Below are positions 35,701 through 46,500 of a stretch of 64,000 bases of DNA, piece by piece (within the stretch, counting starts at the first letter, position 1; each line of letters starts with the position of its first letter). This DNA is from Apteryx mantelli (lineage: Eukaryota; Chordata; Aves; Apterygiformes; Apterygidae). The stretch covers positions 13,113,001 through 13,177,000 of the forward strand of contig NC_089991.1 of assembly GCF_036417845.1 (NCBI RefSeq), given 5' to 3'. Position numbers and translations under genes: made by a program. The notes under the pieces are model-generated. The model saw nothing but the letters and a program-made list of their open reading frames with translations. It searched no databases and was not told the DNA's origin.

Positions 35701-35885
35701 TGATCTTAGCTACTTCCCCTGCCAAGAGGTACACGCCGGCCCCCAGTGTGCTGCCCACTCCCAAGGCTGTGAGGTCTGCAGTGGAGAGGCAGCAGCGAAG
35801 GCTGGAGCCCTCCTGAGTTGGCCGGCACCTGCTTTCTGCTGGAAAGTGTCTTCAAAACAGAGAGCAGGGAAATCCAAACCGACAT
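29738..35885 (-). pseudogene. Cationic amino acid transporter (SLC7A/CAT) unitary pseudogene
   Basis: An intron-containing copy of a CAT-type transporter, closest by eye to SLC7A2/CAT2. Recognisable exons (minus strand): 35512-35885 ([33 protein letters not shown]...[11 protein letters not shown]), 34701-34855 (SVARA...TFDELLGKKMGKFL), 34244-34412 (LLSFGVKES), 33867-34003 ([20 protein letters not shown]), 33275-33488 ([15 protein letters not shown]), 32625-32761 ([15 protein letters not shown]), about 31940-32038 (LVDMMSIGILLAYSLV), about 31560-31700 (weak), 30988-31084 (IWRQPQNQEKASFM), 30252-30360 (INSYLMAGLSAATW), 29738-29967 (FFIYFGYGIRHSAE). Most splice sites are intact. Damage: a one-base frame shift in the N-terminal exon before SLRCC; TGA where CATs have Trp in exon 2 (SVARA-W) and again in exon 3 (RN-W); frame shifts around the [20 protein letters not shown] segment; loss of the MAFLFDLK segment before VDMMSIG. 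Introns exclude a retrocopy. Assembly error could explain single breaks but not all. Confidence 0.85.
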
Positions 35886-38800
35886 CTGTAAGAGAGGAAA
35901 ACAGTTTTTTTGTGCAACTTCCACTATTTGACACGCATCAGGTTACTCCAGCAGCCTCCCCAGCAGGGACATGCAGCGAGGCTGTCCCAGCTTTGACACT
36001 TAAATTATTTGAGGTGCAGAAACCGCAGGGACTGACAAACTCTTTGACTTTTGACTTCACACCAGGCCAGAGGAGGCGTGGGTGACACTTTGCATCTGGA
36101 GGACCCGTAGATCTCAAAGTGTATCAGGAAGGACCCATCTGCTCAGGTGAAGACGCTCCCACCACAACTGTAGCACAGCTCAGAGCCTGGGGCTCCTGGG
36201 CCATCAGCCCACGCAATAACAGCACAGGTCCCTTGAGCATGGCACCCTGAAGGACTCGCAGCAGTCGCCAAAAGGGACCCCAGCCTGGCAGAAATGCCAT
36301 ACCATGGGATACTCGTGCTGGTGCATGGGGTAACAGAGGTACTCAGCCAGGAATGGCTGGGACCCATGCACCTTCCCCCACCACTGCCCCAGTCCTTCCC
36401 CGTCTGAGCTCCCGGGACTCTGGAAATGGGTGCTGCAGTCCTTCACATCCACACGGGGCTTTTAGGACTTCTTCATTACCACGCAGCAAAGTCCACTCTG
36501 TGTGCTCCAGATCCCATGATCTGCTGCCTAGGGGGCCCGGGTTGTGTGCACCCAGGTGCCAGGAACCTGGCAGTCAGCTGGAAACCCAGCACACCACCGT
36601 GGGGCCATGAGACCCCTGCAGTCCCTGCTGCAGCTTGGAGCTTGGACAGGACAGGGACAGCCACTGCAGCTCCCCACAGCCCTGGTCTGTGGCAGCAGGT
36701 GCTATGAGCCCTTGTGGAGCAGAGAGAAGCTCAGTCCATCACACTGAGACCCAAAGGTGAGGTCACCTGGGGGTACCTAAAGCCAGCCCACCCTGGGGAA
36801 CATGGACAGGGATGTTGGTCCCAGGATTCAGATGGATGAGGAGTTTGCAGCAGGGTTGTGGCCACCTGGGCATGTGGAGGAGCTGGTCCCTCCGGGGACA
36901 ACAGCCATGTTGCTTTGGGTGCTGGAGAGCTGCTGCCTGTGGCCACAACAGCTCAGGCCACTCTGCCCTCCCTCCCCGCTCCTCCATGCACCATTGCTGT
37001 GAGGAAGCGCCCTGGGACCTGTGTCTCCCAGTCCTGCCACCCACACCAGCCCAGCAGCACCCACCCTTCATATCCCATTGTGCAAATCCCACTCAGAGCA
37101 TTTTGCTCAGATGATTCTTCCTTCTTTTGGCAAAATAAACTACTTACTTCACCAGTCCTTTGGAAAAAGTCATCCAGGCTGGAAGCTGAGGGAGAGAAGG
37201 GGAAGGCAAGTGCTGCACAGCCCCATCAGCAGTGTTTAATCCCTCTCCTCGGGCTTAAAGCCCTTTCAGGAGCATCCTGGCCCTTACCTCTGCTCGCAGC
37301 CCACCTTCCCCTGCCCTCCGCTGACCACCACTCTGGGCCACACAATGGAAAATCTATGCAAAAATATTTTTCCCACAATGCCGTCCAAATCATATACACA
37401 TGCCCTCAATGCTAACAGGCTCAGGGGCATTACTGAGGAATTTTAATTAACATTTCAAAATTGTGTGTGCCAGTGGAATAGGAGAACCCCTCCCTGTCTT
37501 CTCACACGCTCTCCTCCTTTCCATGCCACCTCTCTCACCCCCTTGCATCAGGAACCCCGATTCTGATACATGGAGCAGGTTTCAGAAGAAAGAGGAGCAG
37601 AAACGTGGCTAGGTTTGGGTGCAGGGGGCTGCAGTGGTGCATGCACCTACATCATGATGCAGCTGTGACTGCATCCTGGCCTAATCCTTCCTAGGGAAGG
37701 CAAAGGGAGGTGACCAGGTCCAAGGACTGAATACAGATGAGAGGCACAAACACAAGCTTTAGAGTGTGCAAGCACTGCCAAGACCCAGCTGTAGCTCCTG
37801 TGAGCAAAACACTGAGGCTGCCTGGTTGCCTGCGCTTCCCCAGTACTTGTACATGAGATCCCAGATGCTCCCCAGAGTGGTAGCTGGTCACAACCTAATC
37901 ACATGGAAACAGCAGTTTTAGAAGAAGAAAGATAAGTGACTAGCCTGAGCTCAGCCTGCAGCAGAGCAAACAAGCAGCAAGACCATCCATCACTGATCCA
38001 TCCAGCCCCATCCTGGGAGCAGGGCTGCCCCAGAGGCCCCTCCTCCCCTGCAGACCTGAGACCACAGCTCTCAGCACAGCCAATACTTGCCCAGTTTAGC
38101 CTGCTGAGCCCCAGGTTGTTGGGGTGCAGCAAGGATCATCTGCTCTATGAGGGCAGGTGAGATGGGGCCTGTAGGCAATCCCAGCACAGGCAGAACCCTC
38201 CCTAGTGAGATACAGGCCCCCAAAGACAAGACTAGACTAGACTAGACTAGACTAGACTGGGCAGGGCAGGGCAGGGCAGGGCAGGGGACAGACAGGCACT
38301 CCTACAGGACAGTTCAAGCAAGGGCTGAGGGCCCAGGCTGAGCTTAAATGGGGCTCCAGCCCACAGGCAGGGTGCAGGTGTGGGTCCCAGGTGAGGCAGT
38401 TTAGGGCCATGAAGGCTTCATAGGTCCTGCACCTCCACAGGTATTACCTAGACTGTCTTTGTTGTGGTGTCTGGGGACTCAAATCCCTCAGGCTGTGGAG
38501 GAGCTGCAATATAGAGCAGGCCACAAGACCTAGCACTCTTCAGTCCTCAGATGTTACAAAATTTTGCAAGGAGCAGGAGAAAGGAACCATCAGCAATGAG
38601 GAAACAGCTGATTACAGGTGAGGAAGAAACTAAAGCACCTGCTTGCTCTAAACACAAGACTGCCCTGCCCTAGCTGCAAGGAGCAGCAGCTACCCAGGGC
38701 ACTACTGGAACAGTGGGAGCAGGGCAGCTCTGTGCTTGCTATACCCCTGTGCACCCGCCTGGCTAGCACATCCTGGCTTGGGGGCTCTGCACCCTGCCGC

Positions 38801-39490
38801 AGCCAGGAGGAGAGCGGGACTGTTGTCCTGCACTGCAGCACGCGGAGGGGAGCAGCACAGGGTGAACAAAGCAGTGCTTGTCACCCACAACATCTCACAT
38901 GAGCGAGGCCTCTGGGTGCCCCTGCTGATGCCAGCCAGTAGGAACATCACCCCACTGCCTTGAGGGGAACAACAGAAGCAGAAAGGACCAGCTTGTGCTG
39001 GTAGCCAGGGTGGCAGGGGGAAGAGCTGGGCTGGGGTAGTCAGCTATAAACTTACAGTTGCCTGTGATGGAGACATCCCTACTGCTTATCAGGCTCCTTC
39101 CCACTGAAGAGATGCTCCAGCCAGTGGGTCTCACCCAGGCTTGGATAGCTGAAGGGTTTTGTTTCAGTATCTGCTCCCTCCCTAACCATCCCAAGGGTTG
39201 GGGGGGTGGGGGGGAGAAGGCTTGGTTTTATCTGCCCCTGTGGATGTAAATGAGGCCATGGACACCACTGCCTGCGCCTTCCACTGCGGAGAGCCTGGCC
39301 AGCTTCTCCAGCCCACTGCAGCTTTTACATTAGCTGGGGAAAGAGCATACAGGGTTAACGCGGATGAGATGGCAAAGGAAATGGCTGCTGGACACCGCAG
39401 GCAGCAGGGAGAGCAGCACTGGGGCCCTACAGCGTGCCTGAAAGCACCCCACCATCTTGGGGAGACCAAAGCCGGGTCTCTGCCCACGGC
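35886..39490. other. Intergenic region between the CAT pseudogene and ANXA6
   Basis: No coding exon or known mobile element is recognised on either strand. The left part would have held the promoter and 5' exons of the CAT gene. The only clear structure is the compound pentanucleotide repeat at 38228-38285. Confidence 0.6.
38228..38285. repeat. Compound pentanucleotide microsatellite (ACTAG)n-(GGGCA)n
   Basis: About six copies of ACTAG run directly into about five copies of GGGCA. Both units are 5 bp, so the array keeps its period while the sequence changes. Confidence 0.95.
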
Positions 39491-40420
39491 TTTGCTGCAA
39501 GGTCTTCTCATCTTTCCCTCCCCTACCGAGGGAGGGGAAGGTGTCGCGGTAACCGCCGGCTGCCGCGCAGGGAGGATGCACCAAGCTGCGGTTCCCCAGC
39601 TCCCGGCACCCCGCGCCTCCTCGGCGCCTGCCCTGCGGGTGCCCCTTGCCGAACCCCCGGCCAGCACCGTCCCCGAGCCCCCTCGGCGCTGGCAGCGGGC
39701 GTCGGGGGCGGCCGTTCCCGCGGGGCCGGGGGAAGGGGCCGGGTGGGGGCGGCCCGGCGGGGGCAGCGGGGCACCGACGGCGCCGGCGCTCGCCAGGACG
39801 CCGCGGGGGGGCTGAATTTCCGCAGCTAAGTGCAGGCGCCGTTAGCTCCTTGCGTCACGGCCGCTGGCGCGCAGCCTGCGCACACACCGGCGGCGCCCCC
39901 CCCCCGCCCCAGCCCCCCGCGTCCTCGCGGCGGCCCTCGCGGAGGGCGGGCAAGCGCGGCCCCGACCCCCGCGGGCGGCGGGGATTGGAGGCGGCGGGGC
40001 CGTGACGCTCCCGGCGGGAGGGGGGAAGCGCCGCGCGGCGACGGCGGGCGCACACGGCCGCAGCACGGGCGGGGAGCGCCGGCGCCCGGCTCGTCCCCAG
40101 CGCCAGGACAGGCCTCAGGCTGCGCGTAAGTGTGCGCGGGTGGGCGAGGGCACGGTGCTGGCGGCTGCAGGGGAGAGGGGGGAAGGAGGAAGGCGCCGGC
40201 TGGGCAGCGAGCAAAGCGACGGAGGCTCCCGCAGAGGGGCGGCGGCGGGGGAGGGCCGGAGCGTAGCCCCGATTCCTGGAAAAAATCGTTCCTTGCTCGC
40301 GAAAGGGTCGGCGAGTCGGGCCGCGCCGCGGGGGCGCCCGTGGCCCCAGTGCAGCGCTCCGAGCTGCGCTCCCCGCGGGGGAAAATCCCTCTCTGCCACC
40401 CAGGAAACTTTGCCCGGGGA
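39490..40420 (+). promoter_or_regulatory. CpG-island promoter of ANXA6
   Basis: A strong CpG island with many GC boxes (GGGCGG, CCGCCC) surrounding the putative first exon. TGCGTCACGGCC at 39850-39861 resembles a half CRE. No TATA box is seen at a sensible distance from the proposed exon 1. Confidence 0.7.
40000..40125 (+). other. ANXA6: Putative non-coding exon 1 of ANXA6
   Basis: A strong donor, TGCGC|GTAAGT, stands at 40125/40126 inside the CpG island and upstream of the ATG exon at 43521-43581. Vertebrate ANXA6 has a non-coding first exon and 26 exons in all, which fits with the 25 coding exons found here. The 5' end is a guess. Confidence 0.5.
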
Positions 40421-42144
40421 AACGTACTGTGCGGCGTTATAAACGCGCATAGATCTAAGGGGGCAGGGGGACTTCTTGCTGCTTGGGAAGGGGGAAAGGG
40501 GTTTTGGAGACCTCCTTTGCCTCGGCTGGGGGAACCCGTCCTCCCTTTTTCTTAAGGATGCTTTTCTAAGCTGCGGGCAGGATGTAGGCAGGCTGCTGGG
40601 TGTGTCCGGCCCTCCATGGCGCTCGGGGAGACCCGTCTCCGCTGCGCCTCGGGCTCCGCTTGCGCCTGCAGAGGAGCCTGCCAGGTGGGAGGTGCAAAAA
40701 TAGCTCCCGGGTGCAGGGACGAGGCCTTCGAACGCAATGGCAGCCCAAAGCTGAGCCGGGGCGGGGGCCGTGGAGAGGCTGGCGGGCTGCGGCGGGACCC
40801 AGACAGCCGCAGTGGGTGCAAGCTGTGGGCACGAAAGATGCTTTTTGGAAATATTCATTCTGCAAAGCTTATTCATTCTGCAAAGAGCAGAGAGAGTTGG
40901 GGACCGATGCCAGGGATCGGGTCTGTAAATCCTTTGGGGGTTCTTGCAGCGCTTGCTGTCCAGGACCCCCCTGCTGCCCACACCTCTCTGTACACCCCAG
41001 ATCAGGAGGTGTGTAGAGCTGGGGAGACCCCCCTGCCCAGGGTCTAGGAGCGGGACTGCCTATGGGCGTTATCACCTGCCCCATTGGTGGCCTGTGGTTG
41101 TCCACCAGAGCCCAAGCAGCTCTGAGGTGTCCTTCCCAAGCTGGCCGTGGGTTCGCCTGCTGTCAAGGGCAGAGCTGGGCCTCTGCGGAGATCTCGCCAC
41201 AGCCAGGAGTGATCAGCCACATGGCTGGCCTCAAAAGCAGCCTCACATGGAGGCAGGAAACAGAGGGACAGGGTGTGGATCCAGTTTTGTAGGGGATTCT
41301 CAGCCACTGCTGAGATGGGTTGGGTGGTCTCAGCCCAGTTGCTGCATGCAGAATGGGAGGGAAGGAGGCAAGGAAGCTGTGCTGGACATTGCTTTCTGTG
41401 TTTCCTGGAGGGCACAGGGCTTCAGGACTGCAGCAGCGTATGGGCTCCCAGGGCCTCCTGATGCAGTGGGGTGGGACCGGGGCTTGGCGAGCTCATCGAA
41501 AAGCTCTCTTGGTATGTGGAGGCCCGGCAGGTGCTGGCCCTGGGCAGCTGTGTCCCTTTGCAGCTGCCCAGGCCTCCACATACCTCCTGTCTTTGCCCTG
41601 CCACCTCCTCATCTGGGGAGAAAAGGGTGTAATATAGCAGGCCAGCAGTCTACCGAGGGGTTGCAGCCTCTGAGAGCGGTGTTTTGCTCCCCAGCCTGCT
41701 GCAAGTGGCTCAACACAGGGGGGGGGGCATGTGGGCTGGGTGTCCAGCACCCCACTCCTGGGGGCTGTGGGATCCTCCTGCACCTGGCACCCGCCCAGCA
41801 GCTGGTCCACAGTGCAGCCCCAGGGTGTGCACAGGAGGCGCCGAGGACTTCCAGCCGCCCCTGGGTGCTCCCAGCCTGTGCTGAACTGGGTGCTGAGGCT
41901 TGCAGCCTCCCCAGCTAAAAAAGGAAGGGCAGTGGGGAAGCAAATGCTGCTCTGGTTCCCAGCAAGACTTCCTCCTCTTGGCAAGGGTGCCCACGTGGGC
42001 ACTTGGGGCCAGAAATCTACTTTCCCTGAGCAGAGAGGCTTGTCTCGTAGTGACCTCCCCGGCACCGAGCAGCACCCCTCCTCTCGGCTGCTGGCAGCCT
42101 CCCTGTTGCAGGGATATGGGGCGGTGCCAGGGAAGTTCATGTGA

Positions 42145-42172
42145 GATATATATATATATATATTTTTTTTTC
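42145..42172. repeat. (AT)n followed by a short T run
   Basis: About nine AT units followed by nine or so T, in ANXA6 intron 1. Confidence 0.85.
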
Positions 42173-43563
42173 CCCCTGCAGTCGCTCACTGGCATGAAAT
42201 TCAGCTCTGCTTGGGGCAGAAATCCTCTCGCTTGCTCCTCGGTGCAGGGGGCTGGGGAGGACTCGCTGGCTGTGCCTTGGTGCAAAATGCCTGCTGCGCC
42301 TTGTGTTTTCCTGCAACGTGTCGAGGACGGCAGCCGAGCCCTGGCTCGCAGCAGGAAGGGGGGATGTGACTCCTAGCTGGAGAAGCCGAGCGGCTCAGAT
42401 GACGCTTAGGAGATTCATTCATGGCCGCACTCCATTTTCCAGCTGTTTCTCTCCTTCCGCCAGCTCTCAGGGCTCTTGGCGCAAACCGTGCTCTTTGGGG
42501 ACTTTCTCCGTGGGGGCAGGGAAGGCCCGCGCCCTGGTAGATTAACAGCTATAAATGGTGCTTGATGTTAGAAAACAATCTGTGAGTTACCCTAGAAACC
42601 GAGCTGTTTCCTGGGCTCTGCTCTGCATGCTTGACTGATATCAGGGCTTGATTTGGTGCACCAAAACTCAGATAAAGCCAGCGGGACCTTGCAGGGAGCT
42701 GCCTAGCGCTCCCTCCCCCGTCGCAGCGGGATTTTCCCCAGCAGCCGCCGAAGCCGAGACAACCCCAGCGCCCCCAAGGCCTGGAGGGCTGTGTGGGGAG
42801 TGAGGAGATGGGGAGAGCGATGGGGGGCTCCCGCACACCGCCGCGGCTGATGCTCCCAGCGGGACCCCGGGGCTGTGCTGTGCGCCATGGGGTGCAGCAC
42901 GGAGGGTCAGCAGCACAGCGCCAGCCCTGCTCCTGCGGAGGATGCTCAGTCATTTCCACATATTCAGCACTTTCTTCCCCTCGTGGTTTCTCTTGGTGCT
43001 GACTGCCTAACGTTGTGCTGCCAGGAAGCTGTGCCGGGGCAGACCTCCCCTCGCATTTCTGCTGCTGCTCCTGGGATCCCTGACTCGGTGCCAGCAGCAA
43101 AGGGCCTTGGCTCTGCAGGGCAGCCAGCCCTGACCCGGTCCCGGCACTGCAGGTGTGCTCCTTGCCATGGCGCTGGCAAAATCGTGCTCCCCAACTATTG
43201 CCTGCAAGGAGCCTTTGGTAGACCCACTGGAGCGGAGCGGGATGGAAGTGCTGGGGAAATTGCCGTGTGTCAGCACAGCAAATGCTAGGGCTGCTTGGAG
43301 CCAAGCTCCCCGGCCAGCCCCAAGAGCCCTGTCCCAGCTCTGGCACGTGGCCCTCAGAGAGGACCGAGGAGTCCTCAGCTCTCCCAAGCTCAGGAGACTG
43401 CTGAGGAAGGGGTGTCCTGGCCGAGGATCAGAGCTGTGCGATGCCTGACTTCTCGTCAGAGCAACATCGCATGCAGAGATGCCCCAGCTCATATCTGCTT
43501 GCTTGTTTTTCCTCCCACAGCTCCTTCTCTCCTTCGTGCCGGTGATTTCCAGCTGCAGAAGCC

Positions 43564-46500
43564 ATGGCACCCAAAGGAAAGGTACGGTGCACCCCACCCT
43601 GTGGGCTCTGGGGCAGGGCCAGCTCCCGGGGCTGCCTCGGCTTTCGCTGGGATGCCCTGCCCGGCTCGGAGACCCCTGCCGCAGGACAAGCCGTGCCCAA
43701 GCAGCGGCTTTGTCTCAGCCGTGCCGAGGCGGCGGTGGCGGGTGCGGGGCGAGATCCTGCCGCAGAGCCTGTTTACATTGCTCCCTCTCCAGCTGGCTCC
43801 ATAGGGACATGGAGTGGATGGGGGGAAGTGCTAGCATGCTGGGGCCGAGGGAGCTGGGAAGAGGCGGGGAGGAAGGCACAAAAATCCCTTTGGGAACAAA
43901 GTGGGATGGGAGAGGGAAGTGGGGCTCTGGGAAGGGGAGGAAAATAGACATTGCACTGGGGACTTGGTGCTTAGCAGGGGAGAAAGGATGTCCGAGAGCC
44001 CTCTGGGCAGGCCTGCAGTAAGCAGTTCAGCCCGGGTTTGGGTTTCGGTTGCCCACACGTGTGCTGATGCAGTGACAGTCTCGGTGGGACCAGGACGTGC
44101 TGGCCCAGCCTGCGTCGTGCGGGGGGCTTCCCCAAAGGGCAGTGCCTGCAAAGCCCTCCGCCGTGGGCAGCTTCTGCTAGGACGGGGGCAGGAGCCGGGG
44201 CGAGGAGGTGCATGTGCGGGGGCAGCCCTGGCTGCGGCCTGGGTACATGGACACCCTTGGGTTAGGCGGAGAGCCCTGACTCCTGCCTTTCCAGCCCTCC
44301 GGAGAGGCCCAAGGCCGTTCCCACTCCCCTCCCCTCTGGCTTTTCTCTGTGAGGGGACCCAAATTTCACTTCCCTCCAGGCACGGGTGCCTTTGCAACCT
44401 GCCATCTGGCAGCTCGGTGAGCAGATGCCCCCTCGCAGCCGGGAAAACATCTCGGCGTGGGTGGAAAACCCGCGGCTCTGGTGTGCAGCTGTGCGGGGAT
44501 GCACCCTGCCTGCGGGGTCCCGGCTGGCCGGGCCAGGGCAGGGGAGTCCAAGCCCTCTGCGACGCTGACCCCTTCTGTGCCCCTTGGGCCGGGCTCCGTT
44601 TTCTGTTCCCTCGGGGAAATGGGCAGTTACTGCCTCAGACCGGTTACCTGCGGCTTGTGCTTCCCCCCGCCGAGGGGGCGGTTGCCTCCGGGTGGGGAAA
44701 CCGAGGCACAGCACGGCTGCGCCCCCCACCTGCGGGTGTGCGCCGAGCCCGTGGCAGCGCTGGGAGAGAGTCGAGGCTTTGCCTCCCGGCACCCAGCGCT
44801 GCACGCGGGCTCCTCACGCTGGAGGAGGGTCTGTCACCCCAGTCACGGGCACGCTGGGCACCTCGGTGCCACCGCTGGGGAGGGGAGCCGGCTGAGGGCA
44901 GCAGGGCTGGGCAAGAAGTCCAGGGGCCCAAGCAGCTGTGCAGCGGGCAGGGAGGAGAGAGCGAAGCCTCGCGGGGAATTTTGCCTCCACCCTCCCGGCC
45001 CCGGCCTGGCCTATTTATAGCTCCCAGGTCCCCGGCAGGCTGCGATGACTCAGACTGGAGGAGGGGAGGGCAGAGGGCTCCCAAACGGCTGAAGTCTGGG
45101 GGATGGAGGTGTGAGGAGGGCCCAGCAGCAAGATGCCGCTTCCCTCCCAAGGAACGTTTCTGCACCACCTTGGGGCTCGTTTCCGCGAGCGTGCAGGGAG
45201 CACTGGGTGAGGCGCAGTGCTGAGCTCCTGCCTCAGTTTCCCCTACCCAGTGGCAGCTGATGCTTTGAGGGGAGGCTGCTCGGCCGGGGGGGCTGGCAGG
45301 GTAGGAGCCTGGCCCTGCTCCTCATCCCTGTTTAAGCAGGACCAAGACCTGCCCTCCAGCTACCCCTCGTCCTCTCCCGCTGCTGGAGCCTCCGAGCAAC
45401 TCCTGTGCCTGATAACTCTTAGTCTGCCTCTCTGCAAGGCATGTGTGTGGGCAGCTGCCTGCAGTGAGCGAGAGGGCCTTGGGAGCTTACGGGAAGTGGG
45501 GCTAAATCCAGCCTCCCAGTGAATCACCTGCAATACGATCCCATTCCCATCCCCAGCAGAGTCTCAGTGTCCGAGTGTGCCTGCCTGGCTCCCTCCACAC
45601 CTCGAAGGAGAGGGTCTCCTCTTGCCGGAGCTTGCCCCCGCCACGCAGGAGATCAATGTTGGTGGCACCTCCAGAGAGGGCCCGCACCATGTGCCGAGCC
45701 TGGAGTTTGTCTCATGGGGGAAAGGGGCTTTCCCCATCTCCCGCTCGCTGCGTTGTGCTGCAAGGCAGGCGGCTGTTCCCCCCGGTGGCTCTGCTCCTGG
45801 CCGAGCTCCAGGGCCTGGTGTGTTCCCAGGGGTCGGCCCCTCTGCGCTGGCTGCCCCACTGCCGCAGCGCAAGGGGCTGAGCGCCCAGAGGAAATGGCAG
45901 AGCTGATCTTGCACAGCCCAGCAGGTGAGGGGACCTTCCGCGTCATGCCCAGCAGGCCCCTTTCTGGGGGGGAGGGCTGCAGGTATGGGACTGCTTCCTT
46001 GCCCATTCCCTTGGTTTCATTCCTGGATGCCCTCGCCCTGTCAGGGATCTGGCACTGCTGGTTCCCATCCTGTCTGGGGACAAACTGGCTTTAAATGCCA
46101 GTGCTGGCAATAGTCTCGGGCCTTTGTGCAGCTCCCAGGGACTTTAATCAAGCCCAGCAGCTCCTTCTGAGTGCATGAGCCCAGGGAGATGTGCATATCT
46201 GCTTGGCATATGATTAAAAACTGGGTTGAGTGATGTGCATTCAGAGCTTCCCAGGGTCCTGAAGCAGCTCAGTGAAGCTACTTGGTCTGGCTTGCAGCCC
46301 GCTGCTCGCTTTTCTGCTCCCCAGCAATGCTGCTAAGGAAATTCTGCTGTTCAGATCTTTCTTTCTCCAGTGGGGAGATTTCTCAGTTCCTTATGAGGGG
46401 TGTGGAGCCAAGCTGGTTTCAGATCTGCTTCCACCCCAGGCTTCTGGTGCTTTCAGTCAGAGCTTCTGCCCTGTGTTTGTGCAGGCAAATTCCCCGTGTG

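Noticed and set aside
29738-35885. CAT locus as a working transporter gene
   Set aside because: Two in-frame stops, several frame changes and a missing segment make a functional product unlikely in this sequence, although assembly errors cannot be excluded.
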